Shown one piece after another: positions 1-9,869 of a stretch of 64,000 nt of DNA (its first letter is position 1; each line of letters starts with the position of its first letter). The notes beneath the pieces are model-generated. The model ran no database searches. It saw only the letters and a list, made by a program, of their open reading frames with translations, and was not told where the DNA came from. A program made the translations under genes and the position numbers. Where the stretch lies: contig AAXZ01000004.1 in the NCBI GenBank assembly GCA_000169395.1, positions 1 to 64,000 on the forward strand, given 5' to 3'. Source of the DNA: Rhodobacteraceae bacterium HTCC2150. Lineage in GTDB: Bacteria; Pseudomonadota; Alphaproteobacteria; Rhodobacterales; Rhodobacteraceae.

Positions 1-229
1 TTTGTGCTTGCGCGGATGTTACAAAGAAAAAAGAACTTATGGTGCTGGTAAGAAAACCAAATGTTCGCAGATTAATTCGCTGCATAAGAGACCCCTAATT
101 GAAATTCGAATAACTCAAAGGCCGAACAAATAATAAATGAAACAAAAAATGCCTTTAATTTGGACAGCCTAACATAAAGAGTACATTTGTCATCTTTTCA
201 TTTTGGGTGGCTTGGCCCAAATTAGCGGA

Positions 230-1378
230 ATGAAAACTGTTGAAATACTAGAGAAACTTATCGCTTTTGAAACCGTCAGTGCCGACAGCAACATGGCGTT
301 GATCAATTTTGTCAGCGACCTTTTGCGTGATGCAGGCGTTGAGGTGCAAATAATTCCTGATCGTACCGGGGCAAAGGCTAACCTTTACGCGACCATCGGG
401 CCTACGGATGATGGTGGCGTCATGTTGTCGGGCCATTCTGATGTTGTGCCCGTGGCTGGGCAAAACTGGACAAAGCCCGCATTTGAACTAACCCATGAAA
501 ATGGCCGGTATTTTGGGCGTGGCACAACCGACATGAAGGGTTTTCTAGCCAGTTCGCTTGCAATGGCATTGAGGGCCGCAAAACTTGATCTGAAAACGCC
601 ACTTCATTTGGCAATTTCTTATGACGAGGAAATTGGCTGTATTGGTGTAAGAAGCCTGATTGATATGTTAGATGCCGCCCCCATTCGCCCACGATTTTGT
701 ATCGTTGGCGAACCCACATCTATGGGTGTTGCAACGGGTCACAAAGGTAAGTTAGCCGCCCGCGCCACATGTCGTGGCCTTGAGGCGCATTCGGCCCTGG
801 CGCCAACGGGTTTAAACGCCATCCATTTAGCGGCAGAGTTCATCGGCGCATTGCGAGATATTCAGGCTGATCTTGCCGAAAATGGCAATCAGGATGAAGA
901 TTATGATGTGTCTTACACTACGATCCATGCTGGGAAAATCAGTGGTGGTGTGGCGTTAAACATCGTGCCAAACCAATGTACCATCGATTTTGAGATTAGA
1001 AATTTGGCCTGCGACGATGCCCCTGCAATCTTGGATCAAATCCAAAATGCTGCGAACGTTATTGTGGCTGACACGGATCATCCAAGTGCTGGAATTGAAA
1101 TCGAGGTTTTCAACACATACCCAGGTCTAGATACGCCGCAATGCTCGGCAGTTGTTGATTTCGTAAAATCGCTAACCGGGGCCAATGGCACGATGAAAGT
1201 TGCCTTTGGCACCGAGGCTGGCCTGTTTGATCAACGTCTTGGGGTGCCTTGCGTTGTTTGCGGTCCCGGGTCCATGGCACTAGGGCATAAACCAGATGAA
1301 TTTATTGAGGCAGATCAGTTACGAGCGTGTGATGCGGCATTGGATGCCCTGCTAGCGCGACTGGTGATTGGGATTTAG
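230..1378 (+). CDS. argE: acetylornithine deacetylase (M20 peptidase family)
   Basis: 382 aa zinc amidohydrolase of the M20/ArgE family, expected to remove the acetyl group from N-acetylornithine in arginine synthesis; related M20 enzymes act on other N-acyl amino acids, so substrate is inferred. The family motifs are present in order: GHSDVVPV near residues 68-75 (H69, D71), GRGTTDMKG near 97-104 (metal-bridging D101), DEEIG at 132-136 (catalytic E133, metal ligand E134) and GEPTSM further on. I take ATG at 230 as the start because the ArgE N-terminus (MKTVEILEKLIAFETVS) begins there; a TTG 27 bases upstream keeps the frame open but has no better ribosome site. It converges on the DUF1028 gene, with only 44 bases between the two stops. 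Confidence 0.85.
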   Translation: MKTVEILEKLIAFETVSADSNMALINFVSDLLRDAGVEVQIIPDRTGAKANLYATIGPTDDGGVMLSGHSDVVPVAGQNWTKPAFELTHENGRYFGRGTTDMKGFLASSLAMALRAAKLDLKTPLHLAISYDEEIGCIGVRSLIDMLDAAPIRPRFCIVGEPTSMGVATGHKGKLAARATCRGLEAHSALAPTGLNAIHLAAEFIGALRDIQADLAENGNQDEDYDVSYTTIHAGKISGGVALNIVPNQCTIDFEIRNLACDDAPAILDQIQNAANVIVADTDHPSAGIEIEVFNTYPGLDTPQCSAVVDFVKSLTGANGTMKVAFGTEAGLFDQRLGVPCVVCGPGSMALGHKPDEFIEADQLRACDAALDALLARLVIGI

Positions 1379-1422
1379 CGGCGAAATTTTAAACACCAAA
1401 ATTTTGCTCTGAATTTTCGGTC

Positions 1423-2100
1423 TTATCCCTCATCCCCTGGCACGCCATAAGACGGTGCTTGGCGCGGATCTAATGCGCGTTGAACGTATGCATCCATTTG
1501 TGGTTTATAAACTGCCCATGCCGTCGCAAGTTCGTTGATCGGGCAGCCTTCGGTCCAATCAACACGTAAATCGACCAATGGCCAGTTCTGTTTGTCGGCT
1601 ATTTGCATGCCGGCTGAATGAACAGGCCCAACCTCTCCGCCAGCGTGCAGTCCGGCTTGAATCGCTGAAATTAGACGATCACCCAGATGCCCTTTTGAAT
1701 TTTGAAACGCGGTCACGATTGCGGATGGTACCGTGTCGTTTGCCAAAAGATTGCCACCAGAGGCGACATCTTTGCCCATGGCTTGTGTCCAAATACCTTG
1801 GGAGTTTGGGCCGGAATGAATGGCGGTATTGCCTTGCCGATCGATCGCTAAAACTTGTCGGTACTCAATATGTTGCCCTAAATCCCTAACACCAGAAATT
1901 GCTTCTTGGGCATTCATTCCACCGGCCATTAGATCCAAGGCAAGTGGACCTAACATCGGGTCGGTAATATTTTGACTGACAACTGCGCCTACTCCAGCAC
2001 GCGTATAGGAACATCGCGCAGCAACGGCAGGCGAGGAAGACGAGATCGCAACGCCAAACATACCCGTGTCGGCGCATCGTGCCACCAGCGAAAAGGTCAT
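1423..2100 (-). CDS. DUF1028 family protein (Ntn-hydrolase-like fold)
   Basis: 225 aa protein recognised as DUF1028 from its N-terminus (MTFSLVARCADTGMFGVAIS), the SSSPAVAARC stretch, and the GAVVSQNITDPMLG segment. The family is thought to have an Ntn-hydrolase-type fold and often sits beside RidA and M20 peptidase genes, but its reaction is not established. Its ATG overlaps the stop of the upstream ridA-like gene by four bases (ATGA), so the two are probably translationally coupled as the last genes of a Rieske oxygenase operon. Function here is unknown; a hydrolase acting on the product of the neighbouring oxygenase/deaminase is only an inference. Confidence 0.8.
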   Translation of the reverse strand: MTFSLVARCADTGMFGVAISSSSPAVAARCSYTRAGVGAVVSQNITDPMLGPLALDLMAGGMNAQEAISGVRDLGQHIEYRQVLAIDRQGNTAIHSGPNSQGIWTQAMGKDVASGGNLLANDTVPSAIVTAFQNSKGHLGDRLISAIQAGLHAGGEVGPVHSAGMQIADKQNWPLVDLRVDWTEGCPINELATAWAVYKPQMDAYVQRALDPRQAPSYGVPGDEG

Positions 2101-2525
2101 GGTTTGTATTCCGTTGGAATTACTGCCGTGCCATCAATTTCAACCAACCATTCAGGGCGGGCCAAAGCTTGCACCACAAGGCCTGTGGAAACTGGAAATA
2201 CACCTTCGATGTACTCACCCATCGTACGATAAACATCCTCGCGATGACGCACGTCGGTGATGTAAACCACGACCTTGACCAAATGTTCCATGGTGCCACC
2301 GCATTCCTCAATCAGTTGGCGAATGTTTTGCATCACTTTGTGGGTTTGTTCTATTGCATCGCCGCTGGCAATATTTACGAAATCATCAAGGTTTTGTGGA
2401 CATTGACCGCGTAAATAAACCGTTTTGCCACCCTCGGTCACAACGGCCTGACACAAATCATTGTTCAGGTTTTGCTCTGGATAAGTATCTTTGGTGTTAA
2501 ACCGCCGGTGCCGCTTGTGTTCCAT
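2097..2525 (-). CDS. RidA family (YjgF/UK114) protein
   Basis: 142 aa protein of the RidA superfamily, whose members hydrolyse reactive enamine/imine intermediates or deaminate small metabolites. Characteristic features are the QNLDDFVNIASGDAIEQTHKV region, GGTMEHLVKVVVYITD, the RPEWLVEIDGTAVIP ending, and the basic N-terminus. Start chosen at the ATG preceded by AAGGAAATTTA, a good Shine-Dalgarno; the frame is open 25 codons further upstream but that would overlap the Rieske gene. It lies 37 bases after the Rieske oxygenase and overlaps the DUF1028 start. The context suggests clearing an imine formed by oxidative dealkylation or deamination, which is inference. Confidence 0.85.
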   Translation of the reverse strand: MEHKRHRRFNTKDTYPEQNLNNDLCQAVVTEGGKTVYLRGQCPQNLDDFVNIASGDAIEQTHKVMQNIRQLIEECGGTMEHLVKVVVYITDVRHREDVYRTMGEYIEGVFPVSTGLVVQALARPEWLVEIDGTAVIPTEYKP

Positions 2526-2562
2526 TAAATTTCCTTTTGGCAGTTCTGCCGCTGGTGATTTA

Positions 2563-3696
2563 TTAACCGCGGTTCGCTTCACCTGCTTGAATACGGTCAT
2601 TCAGATAATTCGCGAAATCGTAATTTGGCCGCTCTAGATGCGAGAGGTGGCCCGGGGAGGCAAAAGAAGAACACAATCCCTGATATACCTTTTCGGTGCA
2701 GCCGCGATCCTCAATGTTCACATCATCCAAAAGTGTTTTTAACGCTTTGAAGTGTTTTTGTGCATCTTCGTCATCGGCATAATCCTGTGCCATGCCGCCG
2801 CCAAAACCAATGCGCACCTTACCAACACCTTCGGGATGCAAGGTCAAATACCAAAAGTATCCGGGCGTGAGTGTGATCAACAGGCTTGGATAGATTGCCA
2901 ACAGAAACGTGGTGCGACGCATCTCACCCTTAAGGCGTGTATTGTTTTTATGCGCCATCGCGATCTTCAACGTGTCGTCTTTCAGGATCGTATGATAATT
3001 GAACGCAGGCAGGCCAGGCGGGCAAACCATTTCCTCTAGCTTTGACAACCCACCAATGGTGCCAGCGTGGCACACGGGTAGGTGGTAACTCTCCATAAAG
3101 TTTTCGGCCAACACCTTCCAGTTTGTGTCCCAAACATGGGTTTCAAAAAAGGTCTCTGTATAACTTTCCATGTCATAGCCATCAATCAACCCTTCTACAT
3201 CTTTCAGTTGATCCGCAACATTTGGTGCATCGGCGTTTAACGACACAAAAACCCAACCCAGCCATTCCTGACATTTAACTTTCGGCAGTTTGTAGGCGTC
3301 TTTGCAGAAATTCTCATTTAACGTCATGGCCGGTGCGCCACGCAATGTGCCGTCCAGATTATAGGTCCATGCATGATAGGGGCAAACGATAGAACGCGTT
3401 GTGCCGCGCCCTTGCAACAGCGTCGACATACGGTGCAAGCAAACATTGGATTGCGCATGCAACGTGCCATCGTTGCGCCGAATAACCATGATCGGCTGTC
3501 CAGCCAATTCATGGGTAACATAGTCACCGGCATTGGGCAGGGCACTGGCACGACCAACGCAAAACCAATCTTGTGCAAATACATCGCTAATTTCACGGGC
3601 TAAAAAATCGGGGCTGGTATAAACGGCAGGCGGCATTGCACGGGCTTGTTCAAAAGGTTGCGCAACGTTGGCCTTTAATTCATTTATCGCGTTCAT
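2563..3696 (-). CDS. Rieske 2Fe-2S ring-hydroxylating/demethylating oxygenase, alpha subunit
   Basis: 377 aa oxygenase component. The Rieske cluster motif is C86-x-H88-x16-C105-x2-H108 (CLHR...CPYH), and the mononuclear iron site follows the family pattern E198-x3-E202-x2-H205-x4-H210 (MESYHLPVCH). Such enzymes use a reductase partner to hydroxylate aromatics or to demethylate quaternary amines such as betaines; no reductase or ferredoxin gene is in the window, so the electron donor is elsewhere. It heads an operon with RidA and DUF1028 genes. A good ribosome site (AAAGGC, 7 bases) precedes the ATG. The upstream 490 bp contains two inverted repeats that could bind a regulator. The substrate cannot be assigned from sequence. 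Confidence 0.85.
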   Translation of the reverse strand: MNAINELKANVAQPFEQARAMPPAVYTSPDFLAREISDVFAQDWFCVGRASALPNAGDYVTHELAGQPIMVIRRNDGTLHAQSNVCLHRMSTLLQGRGTTRSIVCPYHAWTYNLDGTLRGAPAMTLNENFCKDAYKLPKVKCQEWLGWVFVSLNADAPNVADQLKDVEGLIDGYDMESYTETFFETHVWDTNWKVLAENFMESYHLPVCHAGTIGGLSKLEEMVCPPGLPAFNYHTILKDDTLKIAMAHKNNTRLKGEMRRTTFLLAIYPSLLITLTPGYFWYLTLHPEGVGKVRIGFGGGMAQDYADDEDAQKHFKALKTLLDDVNIEDRGCTEKVYQGLCSSFASPGHLSHLERPNYDFANYLNDRIQAGEANRG

Positions 3697-4186
3697 TGAT
3701 TTTGCCTTTATTTGCGAAATTGCTGCAGTTGCGTGAAATCTAGCAGCAACTTCTGATGCAGAACAGGTGCTTTTATTTCAACTTAGTGATCTAAGATTGC
3801 CATACCGAAAAAACGCCTGCAGCCATTTTTGCGTCTTCGAGTCTCATTTTCTGCAGCCAAGAAGAAGGCGCGGAAATGGCGCACATAGGTTGTTAGGGTT
3901 GTATGTGCCCCAAGCAGGAATTTACGATTAAGCCCAAAATATTGGACAAACCTTAAACTAATTGATCTTTCTGGTTGTATTATCTCGCCTTATTTGTGTC
4001 ATAAAATTACCTTGGGCAAGTTCTTTTTCAACCTCTGTTAGAACACGAAGAAATTTTAAATACACCTTTAAGTAAGCCCATATTGAGATGAGCAGTATTT
4101 CATTTTGGGAGGTTTTGTCAGCGTAAGGTGCTGAATTTAAAAGGTAACGCTGTACAAAACGGCGCCAAAGTGTAACGAGGTTTAAG
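3697..4186. other. gene-free divergent upstream region
   Basis: 490 bases between the divergently transcribed Rieske operon and the calcium-repeat protein gene. I see no credible gene. It holds two inverted repeats, TTGCTGC/GCAGCAA (3720-3749, 16-base spacer) and GCACATA/TATGTGC (3881-3908, 14-base spacer), which are reasonable operator candidates for one or both genes. A GAGG ribosome site lies just before the ATG at 4187. Confidence 0.5.
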
Positions 4187-7100
4187 ATGCCAGAGACTCT
4201 ATTAGACATTTCTGATTTGTCAGGTGGCTCAATTGTTTCAGACGATGGTTTGATCACAACAACAGTTTCGCAATCCGGATTTTCGGTCATCAGTGCTGGA
4301 ACAAATTCAGCGACAGAAGACATTTCTATTCTCAAACAAACGGCGCAGAGCTTGGCTTTGGCTTTAGTGGCGACGTAGAAGACGTAAGTTTTACAATCTA
4401 TGACGTGAACGGCTCAGGTTCAGGGTGGGACGATTTGATTACAATCGTCGCACTGAATGCTGCAGGCGAGCAAGTTACAGTCACCTTTAGTGGTGCGAGT
4501 GTCGACGATGGGTCGGTCATCGTTAGCGGAAATACAGTTGAGTCCAATGGTTTTGAGGCGCAAAGCCAAGGGTATCCTTTAAATGATACCAACAATGATT
4601 TGGTAACAGTTAACATCGAGGGGCCAATTGTCAGTCTGCAAATCCTTTATGATGACGGCCCAGATTCATCCAGCGTTGGTTACATTGGTGTAAGTGATAT
4701 TGAAATCACCGCTGTACCTGAATTGGATGGCACGGTCGAAGGCACCGCATTAGGCGATACAATTGATGGCACCTATGACGATGACCCAGAGGGCGACATG
4801 GTTGATGCCAATGACGCCGTCATCGGCGTTGGTAACGAAGATATCATTTACGGCTATGGCGGCAACGACACAATCTATGGCGCGGCGGCTGATGACACCA
4901 TTTATGGCGGTGATGACAGTGACCGCATTTATGGCGGCGCGGGCGACGACACTTTGTTTGGTGGCGAAGGCAGCGACGTTTTCAATCTTGAGGACAGTTT
5001 TGGCGAAGACAGCATTGTTGGCGGTGAAACCGGATCAAACAGCGATATAATTTCAGCTGATTCAGTAACGGCTGATCTTGATGTGACGTTCACTGGCGAT
5101 AAAGCCGGTGAAATCAGCGATGGTGTTTCCACCGCGACGTTTAGTGAAATCGAAGCGATTGAAACTGGATCAGGTAACGACACCGTGGATGCATCAGCTT
5201 CTACTGTTGGGATGTCCATTGCTGTTGGCACTGGCGACGATACTGTTACTGGTACGTCTGGCGACGATGAAATCAAGTTGGGTGATGGTGCGGTCGACTC
5301 AGACACGGTTATTTTGACCGACGGATTTGGCAACGACACCATCGGTTATTTTGACAGCCCAACGGACAATCTTGATGGCACTTTCACTGGCGTTGACGTC
5401 TTTGACGTAACGAGTTTGACAAATCTGGCTGGTGATCCAGTAACGACAGACGATGTGGTTGTTTCTGATACAAATGGCGACGGAACAGGTGCGCCGATCC
5501 TAACGTTTCCTAATGGGGAAAGCGTAACACTGGACACCACATTATCTGTGGCGGATTTGGGTAATACAGCAATCTTGAATGCCATTGGCATCCCCTCGCC
5601 AGCTGCTGCGTTGGACGGCACGGTTGACGGTACGTTGAACGATGACACAATCGACACAAGCTATACTGATGATCCCCATGGTGACATGGTTGATAACAAT
5701 GACAACGTTGTTGATGGCAGCAACGACGACTATATCTTTGCTGATTATGGTGACGACAGCGTAAGTGCTGGCCTTGGTGATGATACAGTCATCGGTTGGT
5801 GGGGTGAAGACACTATTGATGGTGGTACTGGCGATGACGCGTTGTTTGGTGGCAGCGAAAGCGATACTTTCATTGTTAACGAAAACTTCGGTAACGACCA
5901 AATTGATGGGGCAAATGACGGCGACGGCCTAGATGTCGACGTTGTTGACGCCTCAAATATGACCTCGGATCTGACGTTGACGCTGGATCAGCCCAGTGGC
6001 GGCACACTGACAGATGGCGTAAACACCGCGACGACAGAATATATCGAACAATATATTCTAGGTTCAGGTGATGATACAGTAACGTCGTTATATTCTGTCG
6101 ATACAATTGATCTGGGCGAGGGCGCAGATGTTATCAATGCGGGCTCGGGCAATGACGTCATCGACCTTGGCAATGATGGCGGCGCACTTGGCGATGGCGA
6201 TGCAGATGTCATGGTCTTTTCAGATGGTGACGGTAACGACACAATCGAAAATTTTGAAGCACCCTATCAGGATATAAACGGCGACTGGATCGGCGTGGAT
6301 ACGATCGACGTTGCTGGCATGCATGATGCGGATGATCTTGAGGTGAATACCCTTGATGTGACCGTGACAGAAGTTGGTGGAAACGCAGTTTTGACTTTCC
6401 CGAATGGGGAAAGCCTAACTCTTGTCGGTGTTCCTGCGTCCGAAGTAAGCAGCACTGAACAATTGATTGCAATCGGCGTACCCGCGCCACCTGACGGAAC
6501 GGTTGAAGGCACAGACCTAGACGACACAATTGATGCCTTTTACACGGGTGACCCCGAGGGCGACATGGTTGATGCCAACGATAATATCGTTGACGGCAGC
6601 AATGATGATCTAATCGTCGCTGGCGCCGGCAACGACAGCATCTTTGGCGGGGCTGGTGATGACACCATTTATGGTGGCGCTGATAATGACACCATTGATG
6701 GTTCAACTGGGTCCAATGAAATATATGGTGGCACGGGCGACGATCTATTCATCCTGAACGAAACATTTGATGGCAACGACATCGAAGGTGGCGAAGATGC
6801 AGGTGACGGCGATGTTGACGTTCTAAGTGCGGTTGATGTCATTGGTAACCTAACGTTGGATCTGTCTGCTAATGGCGCATCTGATCCAGAATCCGGCACA
6901 CTAACTGGTGGGCCCGGCGACGTAACCTTTGAGGAAATCGAAGTTGTTAACCTTGGTTCCGGCAACGACACCGTCATTGGTTCATCAGGTGATGACACAG
7001 TGCATGCAGGTCTTGGCGACGACACGCTGGATGGCGGCGCGGGTGATGACACGTTCGATGGCGGCGGCGGCAATGACACCATTTCCGGTGGCGCTGATGA

Positions 7101-8136
7101 TGATACGATCTTGCAAAGTGGCGGTGACGATACCGCATTTGGTGGCACTGGCACGGATACTTTGTCCACTGAAAACAGCGATGTAGATGACCAAACAATA
7201 ACAGTGAATGTCGACGATAACGGCGACGGCAGCTCTTTGTTAAACGGTTTTGGTGACACGACAAACTTTGAAAGTGTCGAAAACTTTGTTGCCTCAGAAG
7301 ATAACGGCGGTGGCACGGATACAATTAATCTGACCACAACATCCAGCTTGGGTGGGATATCCGGCATTTCTGACGATGCTGTTGGCATATTTACGCCAAA
7401 CGTTGGCGCACCGATCAGTTTTGGTGGTGTGGGCGAACCAACATTTAGTGAAATCATCAACGGAACCGCAGGTGTCAATCAAGGTGGTAACTTTACCATC
7501 ACCAGTGGCGACGAAAGCGGCCAGGTTGGTAACATCAGTTTTGAAAATTTTGAAACGATCTCAATTGATGTGGTTTGTTTTGCCCAAGGTACAATGATCA
7601 CAACTGATCGTGGCGACGTAGCTATTGAAAACTTGGTCGAAGATGACATGGTTTTGACCCGTGACAACGGTATGCAACCGATCAAATGGATTGGTCACAG
7701 CCGTGCTCGCGCCAAAGGCCACTTGGCACCAATCATGATCAAGAAAGGTGCCATGGGCAACGAGCGTGATTTACGCGTTTCCCCTCAGCACCGTATGCTG
7801 GTTGAAGGCTGGAAAGCAGAAATGCTGTTTGGCGAAAACGAGGTTCTTGTCGCGGCTAAACATTTGGTTAATGGCGATACAATCTTTGCTCAAGAGGGCG
7901 ATGAGGTAGTTTATTACCACATGTTGTTCGACAGCCACGAGATTGTTTTTGCCGAAGGAATTCCGTCAGAAAGCTTCCATCCTGGCGAATGTGGTATGTC
8001 GGCATTGGATGAAGCTTCACGTGAGGAAATTTTCGAGTTGTTCCCAGAACTTCGCGAGGATGTCCGCGCATTTGGCCCATCCGCGCGCATGTCTCTTAAG
8101 GGAACCGAAGGCGCCGTTTTGTCAAAGCTGATCTAA
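4187..8136 (+). pseudogene. giant Asp-rich calcium-repeat (RTX-like) protein with C-terminal Hint domain; frame disrupted near 4330
   Basis: The gene starts at an ATG with a GAGG ribosome site (4187), but that frame stops at 4376-4378. The rest (4405-8136, 1243 codons counting from a GTG) is in the -1 frame. Just upstream of that GTG the second frame reads NGAELGFGFSGDVEDVSF without a stop, so one base appears lost between about 4331 and 4345, within two short A runs (4334-4336, 4338-4340). The body has many GGxGxDxxx nonapeptide-type repeats (calcium-binding, type I secretion substrates) within a module repeated at 4726, 5614 and 6493. From C1058 (codon at 7576) a Hint_2-type domain runs to the end: CFAQGTMITT, a TRDNG/WIG segment, SPQHRMLV with its conserved His, and HEIVFAEGIPSESF. 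No secretion genes lie nearby. It may be a working gene hidden by a sequencing error, or a decayed one. Confidence 0.75.
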
Positions 8137-8154
8137 AGCGTGAACAAATGTCAT

Positions 8155-8199
8155 AAAAGGCCCGGCCGCTAGAAAAGCGCGTCGGGCCTTTTGTTTTTT
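8155..8199 (+). terminator. rho-independent terminator after the Hint/calcium-repeat gene
   Basis: Perfect arms AAAAGGCCCG (8155-8164) and CGGGCCTTTT (8183-8192) flank an 18-base loop, and a T-rich tail (TTGTTTTTTG) follows. It lies 18 bases after the stop codon. Confidence 0.85.
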
Positions 8200-8290
8200 G
8201 ATCGATGAATTCATGGATTTGTTTGGCCTGTCTTGTCTCTGTCCCCAGATCGTGCATTCTGAGGCAGCGAAATTTTTTGACAGGCTGATC

Positions 8291-9430
8291 ATGACCCCAT
8301 TTGTTTTCCACACAACACCCAGTATCGAATTTGGGGTAGGGGGGCTGAACAACGTTGGTGCGTTGGCAAAGCCGATTCTAGGGGATCGCGTTTTGATCGT
8401 GACTGACCCTGGCATTGCCGCCTTGGGATTGGTTGAAAGAACGAAATCCATTCTACAGGCAGCCAACATAGCGGTTGAAGTTTTTGATGATGTTCAGGCA
8501 GACCCGCCTGAACAAGTTATCTTAGATGCGACATCACAAGCCGTTCAAAATAATTGTACTGGAATTATCGGTCTTGGCGGTGGGTCATCTTTAGATGTGG
8601 CCAAACTTGTTGCAGTATTATCAAAACGAAAACAATGTCTTGCAGACATTTACGGTGTCGGGAATGTAGCCCAAGGTCGGTTGCCTTTGATGTTAGTACC
8701 GACCACTTCGGGTACTGGTTCCGAGGTGACGAAGGTTTCTATCGTGACAACAGGTGCCAGTGAAAAGATGGGTGTTGTTTCACCGGTTTTACTGCCCGAC
8801 GTCGCCCTGCTTGATCCTGAATTGACCTATGGATTACCGGCCCATATTACGGCCGCTACCGGCATTGATGCGATGGTGCACGCGATAGAGGCTTATGCCT
8901 CGATCAACCCTAACAATAATCCGATTTCCAAGGGTTTAGCTGTGCAAGCCTTACAATTAATGTTGCCGCAAGTATTGAACGCCGTAAATGACCCAGGCGA
9001 TAAATCTGCCCGCGCAGACATGATGTTGGGCAGCATGCTGGCAGGCCAAGCATTTGCAAATTCACCCGTCGCAGCGGTGCATGCCTTGGCCTATCCCATT
9101 GGCGGGCACTTTAAGGTGCCCCACGGTTTGTCCAATGCATTGGTTTTACCGCATGTGTTACGATTTAATTGTGAAACTGCGCCGGATGTTTATGCGGAAC
9201 TGGCGGCGCAGGTATTGCCTGACGCCAAAGGTGCAACAGGGTTTGTTGATCATTTGGCGGCTTTAAGTGCGCAATGTGGTTTGCAACAAGGACTGCGCGA
9301 AATAGGAATCAAACAAGATGATTTACCCATGATGGCGCGCGACGCGATGAACCAAACGCGGCTGTTGGTGAATAATCCAAGACCCTTGAATGAGACAGAC
9401 GCCTTAGCAATTTATAAAGAGGCATTTTGA
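8291..9430 (+). CDS. iron-containing alcohol dehydrogenase
   Basis: 379 aa member of the Fe-dependent (group III) alcohol dehydrogenases, NAD(P)-linked cytoplasmic enzymes that interconvert alcohols and aldehydes. Visible are the nucleotide-binding GLGGGSSLDVAK, the TSGTGSEVT stretch, DAMVHAIEAY and HALAYPIGGHFKVPHG, which carry the Asp/His metal ligands. Start chosen at ATG 8291, where the family N-terminus (MTPFVFHTTPSIEFG) begins; an earlier in-frame start would lie inside the preceding terminator. The next gene, a thioesterase, starts one base after the stop, so the two form an operon. The physiological alcohol is unknown. Confidence 0.85.
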   Translation: MTPFVFHTTPSIEFGVGGLNNVGALAKPILGDRVLIVTDPGIAALGLVERTKSILQAANIAVEVFDDVQADPPEQVILDATSQAVQNNCTGIIGLGGGSSLDVAKLVAVLSKRKQCLADIYGVGNVAQGRLPLMLVPTTSGTGSEVTKVSIVTTGASEKMGVVSPVLLPDVALLDPELTYGLPAHITAATGIDAMVHAIEAYASINPNNNPISKGLAVQALQLMLPQVLNAVNDPGDKSARADMMLGSMLAGQAFANSPVAAVHALAYPIGGHFKVPHGLSNALVLPHVLRFNCETAPDVYAELAAQVLPDAKGATGFVDHLAALSAQCGLQQGLREIGIKQDDLPMMARDAMNQTRLLVNNPRPLNETDALAIYKEAF

Positions 9431-9431
9431 T

Positions 9432-9869
9432 ATGGCTGCACGCCGAACACGCGCCGATTACGCGATTTTTAGATCCTTGCAAACGCGCTGGGCGGACAAT
9501 GATATTTTCGGGCATATGAATAATGTTGTGCATTATCAATTGTTTGACACAGCGATCAATGGGTGGTTGCTAGAGGTCGGCCTGTTGGATATCGATCATG
9601 GGTCCAATGTATTTTTTGTTGGTGAAACCACCTGTCGGTATTTTGCGCAATTGCGCTACCCCCAAGAAATCGAGGCGGGCTTTCGCCTTTCGCGGCTTGG
9701 TCGTTCATCCCTTACCTATGAAATCGGATTATTTGTGAAAGGCGAAGAGATGCCCGCGGCCGAAGGAGAGTTTACCCATATTCAGGTTGATCGAACTGCG
9801 CATCATTCTGTGGCAATAAGCGATGACCAAAGGACGATATTAGAACAAATTTTGGTCAAACCCGCTTAG
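9432..9869 (+). CDS. acyl-CoA thioesterase, 4HBT (hot-dog) family
   Basis: 145 aa single hot-dog domain protein. The signature TRWADNDIFGHMNNVVHY (about residues 19-36) includes the catalytic Asp and the GHMNN loop of 4-hydroxybenzoyl-CoA-type thioesterases, which hydrolyse acyl-CoA thioesters. Starts at ATG one base after the Fe-alcohol dehydrogenase stop, pointing to co-transcription; together they could convert an aldehyde/alcohol and a CoA ester in the same degradative route, which is inference. Its stop overlaps the convergent IMPACT-family gene by four bases. Confidence 0.8.
   Translation: MAARRTRADYAIFRSLQTRWADNDIFGHMNNVVHYQLFDTAINGWLLEVGLLDIDHGSNVFFVGETTCRYFAQLRYPQEIEAGFRLSRLGRSSLTYEIGLFVKGEEMPAAEGEFTHIQVDRTAHHSVAISDDQRTILEQILVKPA

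Noticed and set aside
3958-4335. 125-codon minus-strand ORF
   Set aside because: It overlaps the N-terminus of the calcium-repeat gene, which has a good ribosome site; the ORF's own product shows no domain, signal or plausible composition.
6669-7478. 269-codon minus-strand ORF and similar long ORFs opposite the repeat gene
   Set aside because: Low-complexity Ser/Pro/Val translation, the expected antisense image of Asp/Gly-rich repeats; no ribosome site.
4405-8136. Reading the calcium-repeat nucleotide pattern as a CRISPR or satellite array
   Set aside because: Repeats are codon-phased, degenerate at the DNA level and encode GGxGxD motifs, so they are protein repeats.
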